Origin: an uncultured Bacteroidia bacterium
Lineage (GTDB): Bacteria > Bacteroidota > Bacteroidia > Bacteroidales > F082
Direction of reading: 5' to 3'
Length of the DNA: 64,000 nucleotides
NCBI GenBank assembly: GCA_902769875.1
Contig: CACXQV010000012.1
Location: 1 to 64,000, forward strand
Shown here: positions 8,025 to 16,893 of the stretch, one piece after another
Layout of the letters: each line of letters begins with the position of its first letter
Position numbering within the stretch: position 1 is the stretch's first letter
Notes under the pieces: generated by a model
What the model was told of the DNA's origin: nothing
The model's database searches: none
Seen by the model: the letters and a program-made list of their open reading frames with translations, nothing else
Position numbers and translations under genes: made by a program

Positions 8025-9320
8025 TCAATTCTTCAAGCACCCGATGGGCACCACATACACGCCGTCTTCGCGTCGGTAGGCATAATTTCCGATGCCGACC
8101 AGCACCATCATAAACGAAGGATTACGCATCCTTGTCGTGTCAATTTTCCCTGCCAATTGTTTCAAAGTGCTTGCGCCTTCCTCTATCAAGTCGTCGCCGC
8201 CAAACTTGATTTCCACAAGGCCGTATTTCCCATTGGCAAGATGCACGACAGCATCACATTCAAGGCCATTCTTGTCGCGATAGTGATACACCTGTCCGTC
8301 AAGGGCATCGGCATAAACGCGCAAATCGCGCACGGCCAGAGTTTCATAGAACAAACCAAAGGTATTCAAGTCGTTGAGCAAGTCTTGAGGGCTAATCCTC
8401 AATGCGGCGATGGCAATGCTCGAATCCACGAAATAGAGCGTATCGGAAGTGCGAATGGCGGTCTTGCTGCGCAGGTTGGGGTTCCATGCAGGCATATTCT
8501 CGACCACAAAAATGCGTTTCAACGCCTTGATGTAAGATGCTATCGTGTCTTCGCTCAACGAGTTGCTCTCATTGGCCACCATGTCTTGGTAAATGGTCGC
8601 AATGGACGCTTGCGTTCCCTGATGGCGGCTCAGGCTGCGCATCAGCAATTTGACAAGCTCAGGATTGCGAGCCACACCGTCGGCGCGAGAAATGTCGGAT
8701 CCGCTACCATCGGCCTTGCCAACCACACCGTCATAAAAAATGGTTGCCTGCTTCAACGCCGACTTCCTGCTTTTGGTGTTGATGGCCATCGGCCACCCAC
8801 CACGGCACACCACGAACGCAAGGTCTTCAATGCCCATTGCGCTTCGGGGAGTCAGTTGTTCGGGCGCATCAAAAAGGGATTCGAGGCTTACCGTTCCGTT
8901 GCTGTCGCCCGACTCCCAAAGGCTCATCGGACGCATCAACAGCGAAGCAATACGCCCCGTCCCCGTGTGAATGATTTCGTCGCGCGAGGCTGGCACGGCA
9001 GAACCCGTCAGGATGAATTGTCCCAATTTTCTCCTATGATCGACCTCGAAGCGCACCGCGTCCCAAAGTTTGGGTACGACCTGCCATTCATCAATCAAGC
9101 GCGGTGTTTCGCCTTCCAATAGGAATTTGGGGCTGGTTCGCGCCAATTGGATATTGCGTTCACCGTCTTCAGGGTCAGCCATATAGACGATGCTTCGGGC
9201 GGCTTGTTCGGCTGTGGTAGTCTTGCCGCACCACTTCGAGCCTTCCAACAAAACCGAACCGCAAGCCTCCAATAATTCGACCAACAATTGGTCGCAAATT
9301 CTGGGTCTATAATTTTCCAT
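8025..9320 (-). CDS. AAA_14/DUF4143-type ATPase
   Basis: 431 aa. N-terminal AAA_14-type ATPase: P-loop GSKWCGKTTT (residues about 27-36), Walker-B-like PRLIDEWQ, sensor region FILTGSAVP. C-terminal DUF4143-like part with the end motif NGLECDAVV...YGLVEIKFG, a PD-(D/E)XK-like pattern. The role of this family is unclear; it is often multi-copy in anaerobic bacteria and has been suggested to act as a nucleic-acid-related or defence-like ATPase. Promoter TATTTTTGC at 9346-9354 is 26 bases upstream. Divergent from the C10 protease gene across the 23-bp repeat array. Confidence 0.85.
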   Translation of the reverse strand: MENYRPRICDQLLVELLEACGSVLLEGSKWCGKTTTAEQAARSIVYMADPEDGERNIQLARTSPKFLLEGETPRLIDEWQVVPKLWDAVRFEVDHRRKLGQFILTGSAVPASRDEIIHTGTGRIASLLMRPMSLWESGDSNGTVSLESLFDAPEQLTPRSAMGIEDLAFVVCRGGWPMAINTKSRKSALKQATIFYDGVVGKADGSGSDISRADGVARNPELVKLLMRSLSRHQGTQASIATIYQDMVANESNSLSEDTIASYIKALKRIFVVENMPAWNPNLRSKTAIRTSDTLYFVDSSIAIAALRISPQDLLNDLNTFGLFYETLAVRDLRVYADALDGQVYHYRDKNGLECDAVVHLANGKYGLVEIKFGGDDLIEEGASTLKQLAGKIDTTRMRNPSFMMVLVGIGNYAYRREDGVYVVPIGCLKN

Positions 9321-9345
9321 TTTTTACCTCATTTTTTAATCCGCT

Positions 9346-9354
9346 GCAAAAATA
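9346..9354 (-). promoter_or_regulatory. -7 promoter of the AAA_14/DUF4143 gene
   Basis: Minus-strand TATTTTTGC, about 26 bases before the ATG at 9320. Confidence 0.7.
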
Positions 9355-9403
9355 CGATAAATATTTGGAACTCAAACATAAAATCAAAAATTTTCATTTT
9401 AAA

Positions 9404-9534
9404 TTCGGCAATTTGGCCGAGTTTTGTTCGGCAATTTGGCTGTATTTTGTTCGGCAATTTGGCCGAATTCTGTTCGGCAATTTGGCCGAGATTTGTTCGG
9501 CAATTTGGCTGTATTCTGTTCGGCAATTTGGCCA
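9404..9534. repeat. 23-bp tandem repeat array (five full units and one partial)
   Basis: Units start at 9404, 9427, 9450, 9473, 9496 and 9519 (partial). Each begins TTCGGCAATTTGGC and ends TTYTG or similar. Two unit types occur: A (..GGCCGA.) and B (..GGCTGTA), in the order A-B-A-A-B-A'. In type A the core TCGGC-AATTTG-GCCGA is an inverted repeat. The array lies between the divergent promoters at 9346 and 9595, a natural place for operators. Confidence 0.9.
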
Positions 9535-9544
9535 TATAATACAG

Positions 9545-9586
9545 ATTTCTAATACAATTCCTGAAGTTTTCCTGAAATATTCAAAA
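9545..9586 (+). repeat. 42-bp dispersed repeat, copy B
   Basis: Second copy of 7951-7992 (35/42 identical). It ends nine bases before the -7 box of the C10 protease gene. Confidence 0.6.
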
Positions 9587-9594
9587 CAAGTTTC

Positions 9595-9603
9595 TATTTT
9601 TGC
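9595..9603 (+). promoter_or_regulatory. -7 promoter of the C10 protease operon
   Basis: TATTTTTGC 17 bases before the ATG at 9620. It excludes the longer in-frame start at 9365, which would read through the repeat array. Confidence 0.75.
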
Positions 9604-9619
9604 GCTAAAATTCCTACTT

Positions 9620-12298
9620 ATGAAAAGACTATCATTCGTTTTGTTACTGGTTTTCACCACTCTTTCACAAACATTTGCGCAAACTGCCAAGTCGGTCGAC
9701 GAAGCATTGGCACACAAGACCGCGCAATCTTTCATCGCTTCGCATCAAGGCTTCAAAGGGCAAGATTTGGATTTGGTTTCACATGACAAGAACTTCATCT
9801 ACAACATTGGCGACCAAGGCTTTGTCATCATTTCGGGCAACACTGTCCTGCCACCCGTGTTGGGCTGGTCCGACCAAGGCAATTTCCCCGATATGCAAGA
9901 AGCTCCTGAAAACGTTTCCTCTTGGATTCGGCATTATGGCGAAATGATTGATTTTGCCGAAGCCAACGGCATTGCGCCCGAAGCTGGAATCCAACGCCAA
10001 TGGGAAGATGCGGAACGAGGTGTTTTCGGTGCGAAAAGCGCCAACGCCGTAAGTCCTTTGGTCACGACACATTGGAACCAGGACTGCTATTACAATGAAT
10101 ATTGCCCGGCCACTTCCGGCGGCTGGTGGGGTGGCCCTTGCGGTCATGTCTATGCGGGCTGTGTGGCCTGTGCCATGGCTCAGGTGATGAAATATTGGGA
10201 TTATCCCACAACGGGCTTTGGCTCACATAGTTATGTACACAGCCAATACGGCGAACAAAGTGCCGACTTTGGTGCCACCACTTACCATTGGGAACAGATG
10301 CCCAACGAAGTTTGGAGCCACAACGATGCCGTGGCCACGCTGATGTACCACTGCGGCGTAAGCGTCGATATGAACTATTCGGCCAGCGGCAGCGGTGCGC
10401 AATCGCGCGATGTGGAGACCGCCATGCGCTCCTATTTCGGCTATTGCGGCGCGAAATTCCGCCAAAAAAGCAGCTATCAGGAAGACAGCTGGATTTCCAT
10501 GCTGAAGGCGGAACTCGACCTCGGCCATCCTCTGTATTATTCCGGTGCCCACGATGACAGCGGCCACGCCTTCGTGTGCGACGGCTACGACAACAACGAC
10601 CTGATGCACTTCAACTTCGGATGGAGCGGCAGCAGCGACGGCTACTACTCGACCTACGACGTGAACGGCTTCAACCAAGGTCAGGCGGTGGTGGGAAACC
10701 TCTACCCTATGGACATCCAAGCCGACGCCAACGGCATCATCTACGTCAGCGAAGACGGCACGGGAAACGGCTCGTCGTGGGAAAACGCCACCAACAAGCT
10801 CCATTTTGCCACTGCCCTTTCGAGTGGCGGCAGCACCAAGGTTTGGGTGAAGAAAGGCACATACTATGGCGACACCACCAACCCTGAAGGCGCGTTCTGC
10901 ATCACTGAGCGCAACCGCATCTATGGCGGTTTCGAGGGCAACGAAGCCCCCGATTTCGACCTCTCGCAGCGCGATTTCGAAAAGAATGCCACCATCCTCG
11001 ACGGCCAAGGCGCAAGGCGCGTGCTGCTGCAAGACCAAGCCTTCAGTTCGGGCAGGGAGGCCATCTGGGACGGCTTCACCCTTCAAAACGGCGCCATCGG
11101 CAGCGGCGCGGGTGCCTATCTCAACAATTATGTCACCCTCTCGAATTGCACCATCATCGACAACCACGCCACGATGTATGGCGGCGGCGTATACATCAAC
11201 TCGACGGGCGGCACAACCCATGTCACGCTGGGCAACTGCTTTATCGCCGACAACAGCGCCTCGATGGGTGGAGGCGTGTGCGACCGCATCGGGGCTGCCT
11301 ACAACAGCTGCCGCATCAGCAACAACACGGCTTCCACCAAAGGCGGCGGCATCTACCTCTATAACAACACGGAGCCCGTATTCAAGAACTGCCTCATCAG
11401 CAACAACACGGCCAAGGACGCAGGCGGTATGTATGCCAGAGGCAAATTCACAGCCTACAACTGCAATATTGTCTGCAATTTAGGCCTTGAAACCATCGGC
11501 GGCATCTATCATGAGGAGCGTCACAACAAATACTGCAACTGCATCCTCTGGGGCAACGTGGCCAACGGACAGCCCAACCAAACCGATGGCGTCAGCGATT
11601 ATGAGTATTGCGCCGTGCAAGGTGACGTGGAAGGCACAGGAATCATCGACTTGCCAGCCGAGAACAACGGATCGGAACCTGGCGTTTTCGTCCAATTCAG
11701 GCAGCCTTCCGCCGGTGCCGGCGCCGAATACCACTCGGCAAATTGGTCCTTGCATCCGCGAAGCATCTGCCTCAACGCCGGCAAACCCAACACCACCGGA
11801 TTAGGCAACACCGACCTCGCCGGCAACCTTCGCATACAGAAAGGCCGCGTGGAGATTGGCGCTTACGAAAGTTGCGCCTCGCTCACCTTGATTGAGGATG
11901 CGTTCTACGAAAGCGACAGCCCATACTGGTTCTTCAGCCGACCTCTGACCGAACCCGGCTACTATACCCACATCCTTGAAGGTCAAGATTGCGACAGCGT
12001 CATCGGCCTGACGTTGATGGTATTGGATGGCGTGGAAGAAGACGGCCCTTCGACTCCTTCGACAGGCTCAGAAGCCTCAGGAACCTTTGCTGTTTGGCCC
12101 AACCCGACGAATGGCATTTTGCACATCGAGGCGGAAGGCCTTCATAACGTGGAAGTTCGGAACTTGTTTGGCCAATTGGTCTTGCAAGCCGAAAAAGCCG
12201 GAAGCATTGATTTGAGCGACCTCGAAAAAGGCATTTATTTCCTGATTACCAGCAATAAAATCGGGACGAAAGCCGTTACCAAGATAATCAAAGAATAG
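9620..12298 (+). CDS. C10-family cysteine protease fused to beta-helix and T9SS sorting domain
   Basis: 892 aa. Signal peptide (MKRLSFVLLLVFTTLSQTFA), a Spi/pro-like region (residues about 20-120), then a streptopain (C10) domain with Cys about 181 in YAGCVACAMAQVMKYW and His about 316 in DDSGHAFVCDGYDNND, followed by FGWSG. From about residue 380 come parallel beta-helix repeats (NGAIGSGAGAYL, NNTASTKGGGIYLYNN) like pectate-lyase or adhesin folds. The last 75 residues are a type A T9SS tail (FAVWPNPTNGILHIEAEG...TKIIKE). Expected to be exported and attached to the cell surface, degrading or binding host or dietary protein. Start set by signal peptide and -7 box. First gene of an operon with the next two genes (gaps of 4 and 5 bases). 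Confidence 0.9.
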   Translation: MKRLSFVLLLVFTTLSQTFAQTAKSVDEALAHKTAQSFIASHQGFKGQDLDLVSHDKNFIYNIGDQGFVIISGNTVLPPVLGWSDQGNFPDMQEAPENVSSWIRHYGEMIDFAEANGIAPEAGIQRQWEDAERGVFGAKSANAVSPLVTTHWNQDCYYNEYCPATSGGWWGGPCGHVYAGCVACAMAQVMKYWDYPTTGFGSHSYVHSQYGEQSADFGATTYHWEQMPNEVWSHNDAVATLMYHCGVSVDMNYSASGSGAQSRDVETAMRSYFGYCGAKFRQKSSYQEDSWISMLKAELDLGHPLYYSGAHDDSGHAFVCDGYDNNDLMHFNFGWSGSSDGYYSTYDVNGFNQGQAVVGNLYPMDIQADANGIIYVSEDGTGNGSSWENATNKLHFATALSSGGSTKVWVKKGTYYGDTTNPEGAFCITERNRIYGGFEGNEAPDFDLSQRDFEKNATILDGQGARRVLLQDQAFSSGREAIWDGFTLQNGAIGSGAGAYLNNYVTLSNCTIIDNHATMYGGGVYINSTGGTTHVTLGNCFIADNSASMGGGVCDRIGAAYNSCRISNNTASTKGGGIYLYNNTEPVFKNCLISNNTAKDAGGMYARGKFTAYNCNIVCNLGLETIGGIYHEERHNKYCNCILWGNVANGQPNQTDGVSDYEYCAVQGDVEGTGIIDLPAENNGSEPGVFVQFRQPSAGAGAEYHSANWSLHPRSICLNAGKPNTTGLGNTDLAGNLRIQKGRVEIGAYESCASLTLIEDAFYESDSPYWFFSRPLTEPGYYTHILEGQDCDSVIGLTLMVLDGVEEDGPSTPSTGSEASGTFAVWPNPTNGILHIEAEGLHNVEVRNLFGQLVLQAEKAGSIDLSDLEKGIYFLITSNKIGTKAVTKIIKE

Positions 12299-12302
12299 TG
12301 CC

Positions 12303-12935
12303 ATGAAAAGAATCATTTTCACCTTGACCATTTCGATGCTTGCCTTAGCATCTTGCAACCATTCAAGCAATAATTACATCATTCCCGTTGATTACGAGAG
12401 CTATTACGAAGGCGTCACCAGCCTGACCGAAAAGGAAGACCAAGAGCTTTCCCAAAAAATCATCATGGATTGGTTCAACAACACGAGGGGCAAGGAAATC
12501 CCTGATATCCAAGTGAAAAACCTTGACGGAAAAAGCGTGAAAATCAAAAAGTTGCTCAAAAGGGCAACCATACTCGTTTTCACCGACACGCATTGCGGAT
12601 TTGGGAAAGAAGAAGTCGAAAGGGAATTCCCAATGGCCATCAGCAACATGAAGGAAGAGTTTGAAGGCATCGATGTTTTATGTCTCGTCGAAGACGCCGA
12701 GGATTCAGCACCTGACGAAACTCTCAATTATGCCAAGAGCCTCCAAGGCATTTACGACAACGTATTCATCATCGAACAAAAGGATGCCACACGAATGAAC
12801 CTCACTGGAAGCCCGACCAAGTTTTTCATCGACAAGCACCAGATTGTCAGGCATATACAAATGGGCTTCGATATGGACGACGACAGGCGTGAAGATAACA
12901 TCAGGCAAGCAATGGAATTGATGAAAAAAGGATAA
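12303..12935 (+). CDS. Thioredoxin-like lipoprotein with a single active-site Cys
   Basis: 210 aa. Lipoprotein signal ending LALASC. The body reads as a thioredoxin/TlpA or peroxiredoxin-like fold: [19 protein letters not shown], beta strand [19 protein letters not shown], and the cis-Pro region [14 protein letters not shown]. The usual CxxC is CGFG, so only the N-terminal Cys is kept; that would suit a peroxidase or mono-thiol reductase rather than a disulfide oxidase. Located in the envelope, between a cysteine protease and an msrA remnant, suggesting a role in keeping thiols of exported proteins reduced or responding to oxidants (inference). Confidence 0.7.
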   Translation: MKRIIFTLTISMLALASCNHSSNNYIIPVDYESYYEGVTSLTEKEDQELSQKIIMDWFNNTRGKEIPDIQVKNLDGKSVKIKKLLKRATILVFTDTHCGFGKEEVEREFPMAISNMKEEFEGIDVLCLVEDAEDSAPDETLNYAKSLQGIYDNVFIIEQKDATRMNLTGSPTKFFIDKHQIVRHIQMGFDMDDDRREDNIRQAMELMKKG

Positions 12936-12940
12936 CGACA

Positions 12941-13420
12941 ATGAAAACAGCTTATTTTTCGGCAGGATGCTTTTGGGGCGTTGAGTATTACTTCAAGCGG
13001 CTCAAAGGCGTGACGAAAACCGTCGTCGGATTCATGGGCGGCGAAATCGAGAACCCAAGTTACTAACAAGTGAAAACGGGCACCACCGGGCATTTGGAAA
13101 CCATCGAAGTGGAATACGACCCCGAAATGGTTTCCTACGAAGCCTTGGTGCGCTATTTCTTTGAAATCCACAACTTTGAGCAAGCCGACGGACAAGGCAT
13201 CGACATTGGCACACAATATCTTTCCGCCATTTGGTTCAACGACCTTGCGGAACGCGACACGGCCATCAAGGTTTTTGGCGAACTGACGCAGATGGGCTAT
13301 CATCCCGCCACGCAAATCCGTCAAGCCATGCCCTTCTACCCTGCCGAGGACTGCCATCAGGATTACTTGGACGAAAGGCAGGAAACGCCGGAATGCCACG
13401 TTTACACGAAGATTTTCTAA
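12941..13420 (+). pseudogene. msrA: Peptide methionine sulfoxide reductase A, premature stop
   Basis: MsrA reduces methionine-S-sulfoxide in proteins. Translation from 12941 gives [18 protein letters not shown] with the catalytic Cys in GCFWG, then at codon 42 a TAA (13064-13066) within the conserved ENPSY-x-QV segment. Downstream the same frame continues with the rest of the family sequence (TGTTGHLETIEVEYDP, IHNFEQADGQGIDIGTQY, YPAEDCHQDYL) to a stop at 13418-13420; total 159 codons, normal MsrA length. The only start after the stop (GTG at 13070) would lack the catalytic Cys. One base change (e.g. from GAA, CAA or AAA) would restore it. Last gene of the C10 protease operon. Confidence 0.85.
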
Positions 13421-13426
13421 AAACAT

Positions 13427-13455
13427 ATAGGGCTGCCACGGTGTGACAGCCCTAT
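13427..13455. terminator. Hairpin terminator between convergent genes
   Basis: ATAGGGCTG at 13427-13435 pairs with CAGCCCTAT at 13447-13455; another GGCTG...CAGCC pair follows (13471-13491). The U-tract is weak. It separates msrA (plus) from the cleaved-adhesin gene (minus). Confidence 0.6.
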
Positions 13456-13511
13456 CTGTGTTATCAATGCGGCTGCCGCAATACGACAGCCTTACAAGCC
13501 TAAAATTCAGG

Positions 13512-16184
13512 TTATTTCACAACGGAAACTTGTCTTGAAACGATACCGTTTTCCGTGTCTATGCGCAACATATACAATCCCGCCACAAAGCCGGCAAGGT
13601 CGATGTCGGTTTGGTTGCCTTCGGCAATGGCATCGTAAACGATTTGGCCTTGCATATTGATCAAGGTGACCTGCCTCAAGCCTTCGGCCTCGATAGTCAA
13701 TCGGGCACGAGCCGGATTGGGATAGATATTGACACTTTCGTTGTTTTCACCCAAGCCGTCAGTGGTCACAGTCACGAAATTATGGATGCCATCGACAGCC
13801 ATGGCCGGCTCCGATTCGCACGAACCGCCCACTATCGTATTGATGGCCGTCACCTGATAATAGAAATTAGGGGCGCTGGTGTCGTTGTCGACATAACTCG
13901 TGCTGTTGCCGTCGGCGATGCCAATCAGGTTATAATTGCTGCCATCGGTGGAGCGATAGACATAATAGGCGTAAGTCGTGCTGGTAGTGCCCGCCCAAAC
14001 CGCATTGGTCACGGTGATGTTGTCGATACAGAGGGCATAATTGGACACGTTGGTGAAATGGCGGAAACCGAGGTAAATCTCCTGACCCGCGTAGGCCGAC
14101 AAGTCGACGGTATAGGATTGGTAAGGATGCCTTGATTCCCATTCGGCGATGGTGGCCACATTCAGCCCGTCAGCCGAAGCCACGGCCACGCCGAAATGCT
14201 CGGTCGGATAAGCAGGGTCAAAACCAGCGGCATAGAAGGTCATCTTGGCATTGGGCAGCACCTTGACTTTGGGCATAAAAGCGTAATTGTCAGGGTGAAG
14301 CGCACCGTAATTATTATTATATGAGAACGAAGTCAGTGAGGCGTTGGTGCCCGTGTTGTTCACGCTGCCATCGGGATTCATGCCACCTGCGGCGTAAATT
14401 CCGAAAACAAAGCCATCGCCATCGGCATCGAGGAAAGTCCAGCCATCGGGGTCGTCCTCAAAGTCGGTGAAAATCTCACGTTCCCAAGTGAGAATCACCT
14501 TTTGGCCGTCCCATTCAGCCGCCAAGTTTTTCGGAGCCAAGCAATTCACCTCGACCTCGGCACATTGCGGTGCGGCAAGGGCGTAATAGTCGCCCGTTTC
14601 TTTGGCACCGTCTTGGATGATGCGGATGCAATACTCGGAAACGTAGCGGTTTACGTCATGCGAGAAAGAAGTCTCGCCGTGGTTGAGGGTGGCCAGCAGT
14701 TCGCCGTTGGCATAAACCAAGGCACCGATGGCGGGGCGCGTCACCTCAGCCTGAACGCCTTCAACCTTGATGTCGTCCACGCAGAGGAAATAGGTTTCGC
14801 CCGTGGTGTTGAAGTGGCGGATGGCCACATAGATTTGCTGTCCGGCGTAGGCCGAAAGGTCGACGGAATACTCGGTATAAGAACCCGTGCTGTTCCATTC
14901 CTGAATCATGGTGAAATCGGCGGGATTGGTGTTGCCCGAAGTGGAAACGGCCACGCCAAAATGCTCAGGGTCAGGGGCAATGCCGGGCATATCGGCATCG
15001 CAGGCCATAAAGGAAATGCGTCCGTTTTCGGTGGGCGTCAGTCGCGGCGTGACGATGAAATTGTCGGGATTGAGCGCACCCGGACCATTCATCCATGAGA
15101 AGGAACGCAGGCCGATGCCGCCGCCATAGCCGCTCCAAGGATACACGCGGAAGTTCTGTCCGTCGTTGTTGGCATCGATGAGGGTGAGATCCATCAAAGT
15201 GCTGTCTGCGAAGTCGTAAAACAGTCCTTCGATGGGGAATGGAGCCGACATTGTTGGCAGTGTCCACGAAAGTTGCACCCGATTGCCGTCGCTTTCGGCT
15301 TGCAATCCCGTGGGCGAGCCTTGGAAATGGTCGGGGGTGCGGTAAGTCCAAGCGTATTCGCTTTCAAGCGTTGCGCCACTTCCGTAATGGGCACGGATGG
15401 TGGTAGTGTGGTTTGAGCCATCAGTGAAGCCATTGGTATTCAAAAGATAATGGGTACCGTGTTGGTTGGTAGCCACTGTCTGGCCATCGAGAACGATGTC
15501 ACAGCCCATCAATGAAGAAGCGTTTTCATCGCCAATAAATATGTCGTCAACGCAGATGGCGAACATGTCGGTGCAGTTGAAGTGACGAATAGCGAGATAG
15601 ACCTCCTGACCAGCATAAGCGGAAAGGTCAACTGTATACTGGCGCCAAATGCCTTGGCGGTTTCCTTGGTCTTTGGCAGACAAAGTCCATTCCTGCAAGG
15701 TGGTGAAAGCCATCGGGTCATTGTTGACCGTCGTGGAGATGGCCACTGCAAAATGCTCAGCGCAATATTGCTCATCCATAGCGCAAGCCCAGAAACTGAT
15801 GATACCGCCTACCGAAGGCAAGATCACGCGGGGCGAAACCATGAAATTGTTGGGCGTGAGCGGCGAAGTGGTTGTGTTGTCGTAGGAATACGACACCAAC
15901 ATACCATCCGAATTGCCATAACCCATACCGCTTGCCAAAGGCAGTTGCCAGTTGTGGCTGTCGCCGTCGGCATCGATGAGGGTCCAGTCGAGGATGCGGC
16001 CTTCCTCGAAGTCTTGTTCAAAGTTCCAGGAATAGGCTCCGTCGGGGGAATAATAACCGGGCGCACGGTAAATCACATAGCCAGAGGCCGACACATAGTT
16101 TTCAATGCCCTGTTGGGCCTTCGCTCCAAGAGGGGCGGTCATTAATAGTGCCATTGCGAGGAATGGCAGGATGTGTTTTCGCAT
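13512..16184 (-). CDS. T9SS-secreted protein with three cleaved-adhesin domains
   Basis: 890 aa. Signal peptide (MRKHILPFLAMALLMTAPLGAKA), three jelly-roll cleaved-adhesin repeats, each with a FxxDFEExxxxxWTLIDADGD-like start (about residues 53, 325 and 580), a middle ..HFxVAVST... strand, and a YTVDLSAYAGQEIYLAIRHF-like end followed by a VDDI strand, and a T9SS tail (VNIYPNPARARLTIEAEG...VSRQVSVVK). This module is known from gingipain haemagglutinin regions and related surface adhesins of Porphyromonas; here no protease domain is attached. Likely binds host or plant surface ligands. Promoter 16220-16228. Convergent with msrA. Confidence 0.88.
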   Translation of the reverse strand: MRKHILPFLAMALLMTAPLGAKAQQGIENYVSASGYVIYRAPGYYSPDGAYSWNFEQDFEEGRILDWTLIDADGDSHNWQLPLASGMGYGNSDGMLVSYSYDNTTTSPLTPNNFMVSPRVILPSVGGIISFWACAMDEQYCAEHFAVAISTTVNNDPMAFTTLQEWTLSAKDQGNRQGIWRQYTVDLSAYAGQEVYLAIRHFNCTDMFAICVDDIFIGDENASSLMGCDIVLDGQTVATNQHGTHYLLNTNGFTDGSNHTTTIRAHYGSGATLESEYAWTYRTPDHFQGSPTGLQAESDGNRVQLSWTLPTMSAPFPIEGLFYDFADSTLMDLTLIDANNDGQNFRVYPWSGYGGGIGLRSFSWMNGPGALNPDNFIVTPRLTPTENGRISFMACDADMPGIAPDPEHFGVAVSTSGNTNPADFTMIQEWNSTGSYTEYSVDLSAYAGQQIYVAIRHFNTTGETYFLCVDDIKVEGVQAEVTRPAIGALVYANGELLATLNHGETSFSHDVNRYVSEYCIRIIQDGAKETGDYYALAAPQCAEVEVNCLAPKNLAAEWDGQKVILTWEREIFTDFEDDPDGWTFLDADGDGFVFGIYAAGGMNPDGSVNNTGTNASLTSFSYNNNYGALHPDNYAFMPKVKVLPNAKMTFYAAGFDPAYPTEHFGVAVASADGLNVATIAEWESRHPYQSYTVDLSAYAGQEIYLGFRHFTNVSNYALCIDNITVTNAVWAGTTSTTYAYYVYRSTDGSNYNLIGIADGNSTSYVDNDTSAPNFYYQVTAINTIVGGSCESEPAMAVDGIHNFVTVTTDGLGENNESVNIYPNPARARLTIEAEGLRQVTLINMQGQIVYDAIAEGNQTDIDLAGFVAGLYMLRIDTENGIVSRQVSVVK

Positions 16185-16219
16185 ATTAAATTGAAATTAA
16201 ATTTGATTTGAATTTGGCT

Positions 16220-16228
16220 GCAAAAGTA
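16220..16228 (-). promoter_or_regulatory. -7 promoter of the cleaved-adhesin gene
   Basis: Minus-strand TACTTTTGC, 36 bases before the ATG at 16184. Confidence 0.7.
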
Positions 16229-16310
16229 GGGAATTATCTTAAGAATCCAAAATCTTGTAGAAAAACCAAACAAAATCATTCTTTCCACTTTGAAGAAAAG
16301 AAATTATCGC

Positions 16311-16319
16311 TACCTTTGC
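16311..16319 (+). promoter_or_regulatory. -7 promoter of the DUF4160-DUF2442 pair
   Basis: TACCTTTGC, 16 bases before the ATG at 16335. Confidence 0.7.
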
Positions 16320-16334
16320 GCCAAATAATAGGTT

Positions 16335-16592
16335 ATGCCTGAAATAAGCAATTTTTACGGTATCGTCATCACGATGTACTTCCCCGAACACAATCCGCCT
16401 CATTTCCATGTGAGGTACAACCAATATCGTGCCTCCATTGATATTCATACGGGTAAGGTTACAGGAGAAATGCCAAGACGAGCCTTGAAACTGGTTTATG
16501 ACTGGCTTGACCTACATAAAGAGGAACTATTAGAAAACTGGTACAAATTGGAAAAAGGATCTTCGCCTTCAAAAATTCAACCTTTGGATTAA
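16335..16592 (+). CDS. DUF4160 family protein
   Basis: 85 aa. The family hallmark is clear: ISNFYGIVITMYFPEHNPPHFHV (read in parts), then RASIDIHTGKVTGEMPRRAL and WLDLHKEELLENW. DUF4160 genes usually pair with a DUF2442 gene, as here (one base between stop and next ATG). The pair is thought to behave like a toxin-antitoxin or small regulatory module, but the activity is not established; the name is from family resemblance only. Confidence 0.85.
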   Translation: MPEISNFYGIVITMYFPEHNPPHFHVRYNQYRASIDIHTGKVTGEMPRRALKLVYDWLDLHKEELLENWYKLEKGSSPSKIQPLD

Positions 16593-16593
16593 T

Positions 16594-16851
16594 ATGGAAA
16601 CATCAACTGAACTCAAATGGGTAACCTCGGCCCGAAACCTCAGCGGGTATCGTTTGGCTCTCACCTTTAATGATGGTAGCCAGCGTATTTTCGACTGCGA
16701 GCCGCTTATTGAACAATATCCCATCTTTGACTCGTTGCGCGATAAGGCAGTTTTCGACCGTTTTGACCTCGACGGCTGGACGGTGACTTGGCTTAATGGC
16801 TCAATTGACATTGCACCTGAATACCTTTATGAGAACAGCGTTGCTGCATAA
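16594..16851 (+). CDS. DUF2442 family protein
   Basis: 85 aa. Pattern LALTFNDGSQRIFDCEPLI...DKAVFDRFDLDGWTVTW...DIAPEYLYE is typical of DUF2442 (small alpha/beta proteins). Translationally coupled to the DUF4160 gene and probably its partner. pckA follows after 42 bases without a visible promoter, so read-through is possible. Confidence 0.85.
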   Translation: METSTELKWVTSARNLSGYRLALTFNDGSQRIFDCEPLIEQYPIFDSLRDKAVFDRFDLDGWTVTWLNGSIDIAPEYLYENSVAA

Positions 16852-16893
16852 CAATTAAACGAACAAACAATCAACATTAATCAAAAATAAATC

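Noticed and set aside
9404..9534. CRISPR array
   Set aside because: Units are directly adjacent 23-mers without unique spacers, and no cas genes are near.
9365..9619. N-terminal extension of the C10 protease from 9365
   Set aside because: It would read through the 23-bp array and over the -7 box at 9595; the signal peptide begins at 9620.
13064..13066. Stop-codon reassignment or read-through in msrA
   Set aside because: TAA ends many other genes here in the normal way, and no read-through context is visible; mutation or error is simpler.
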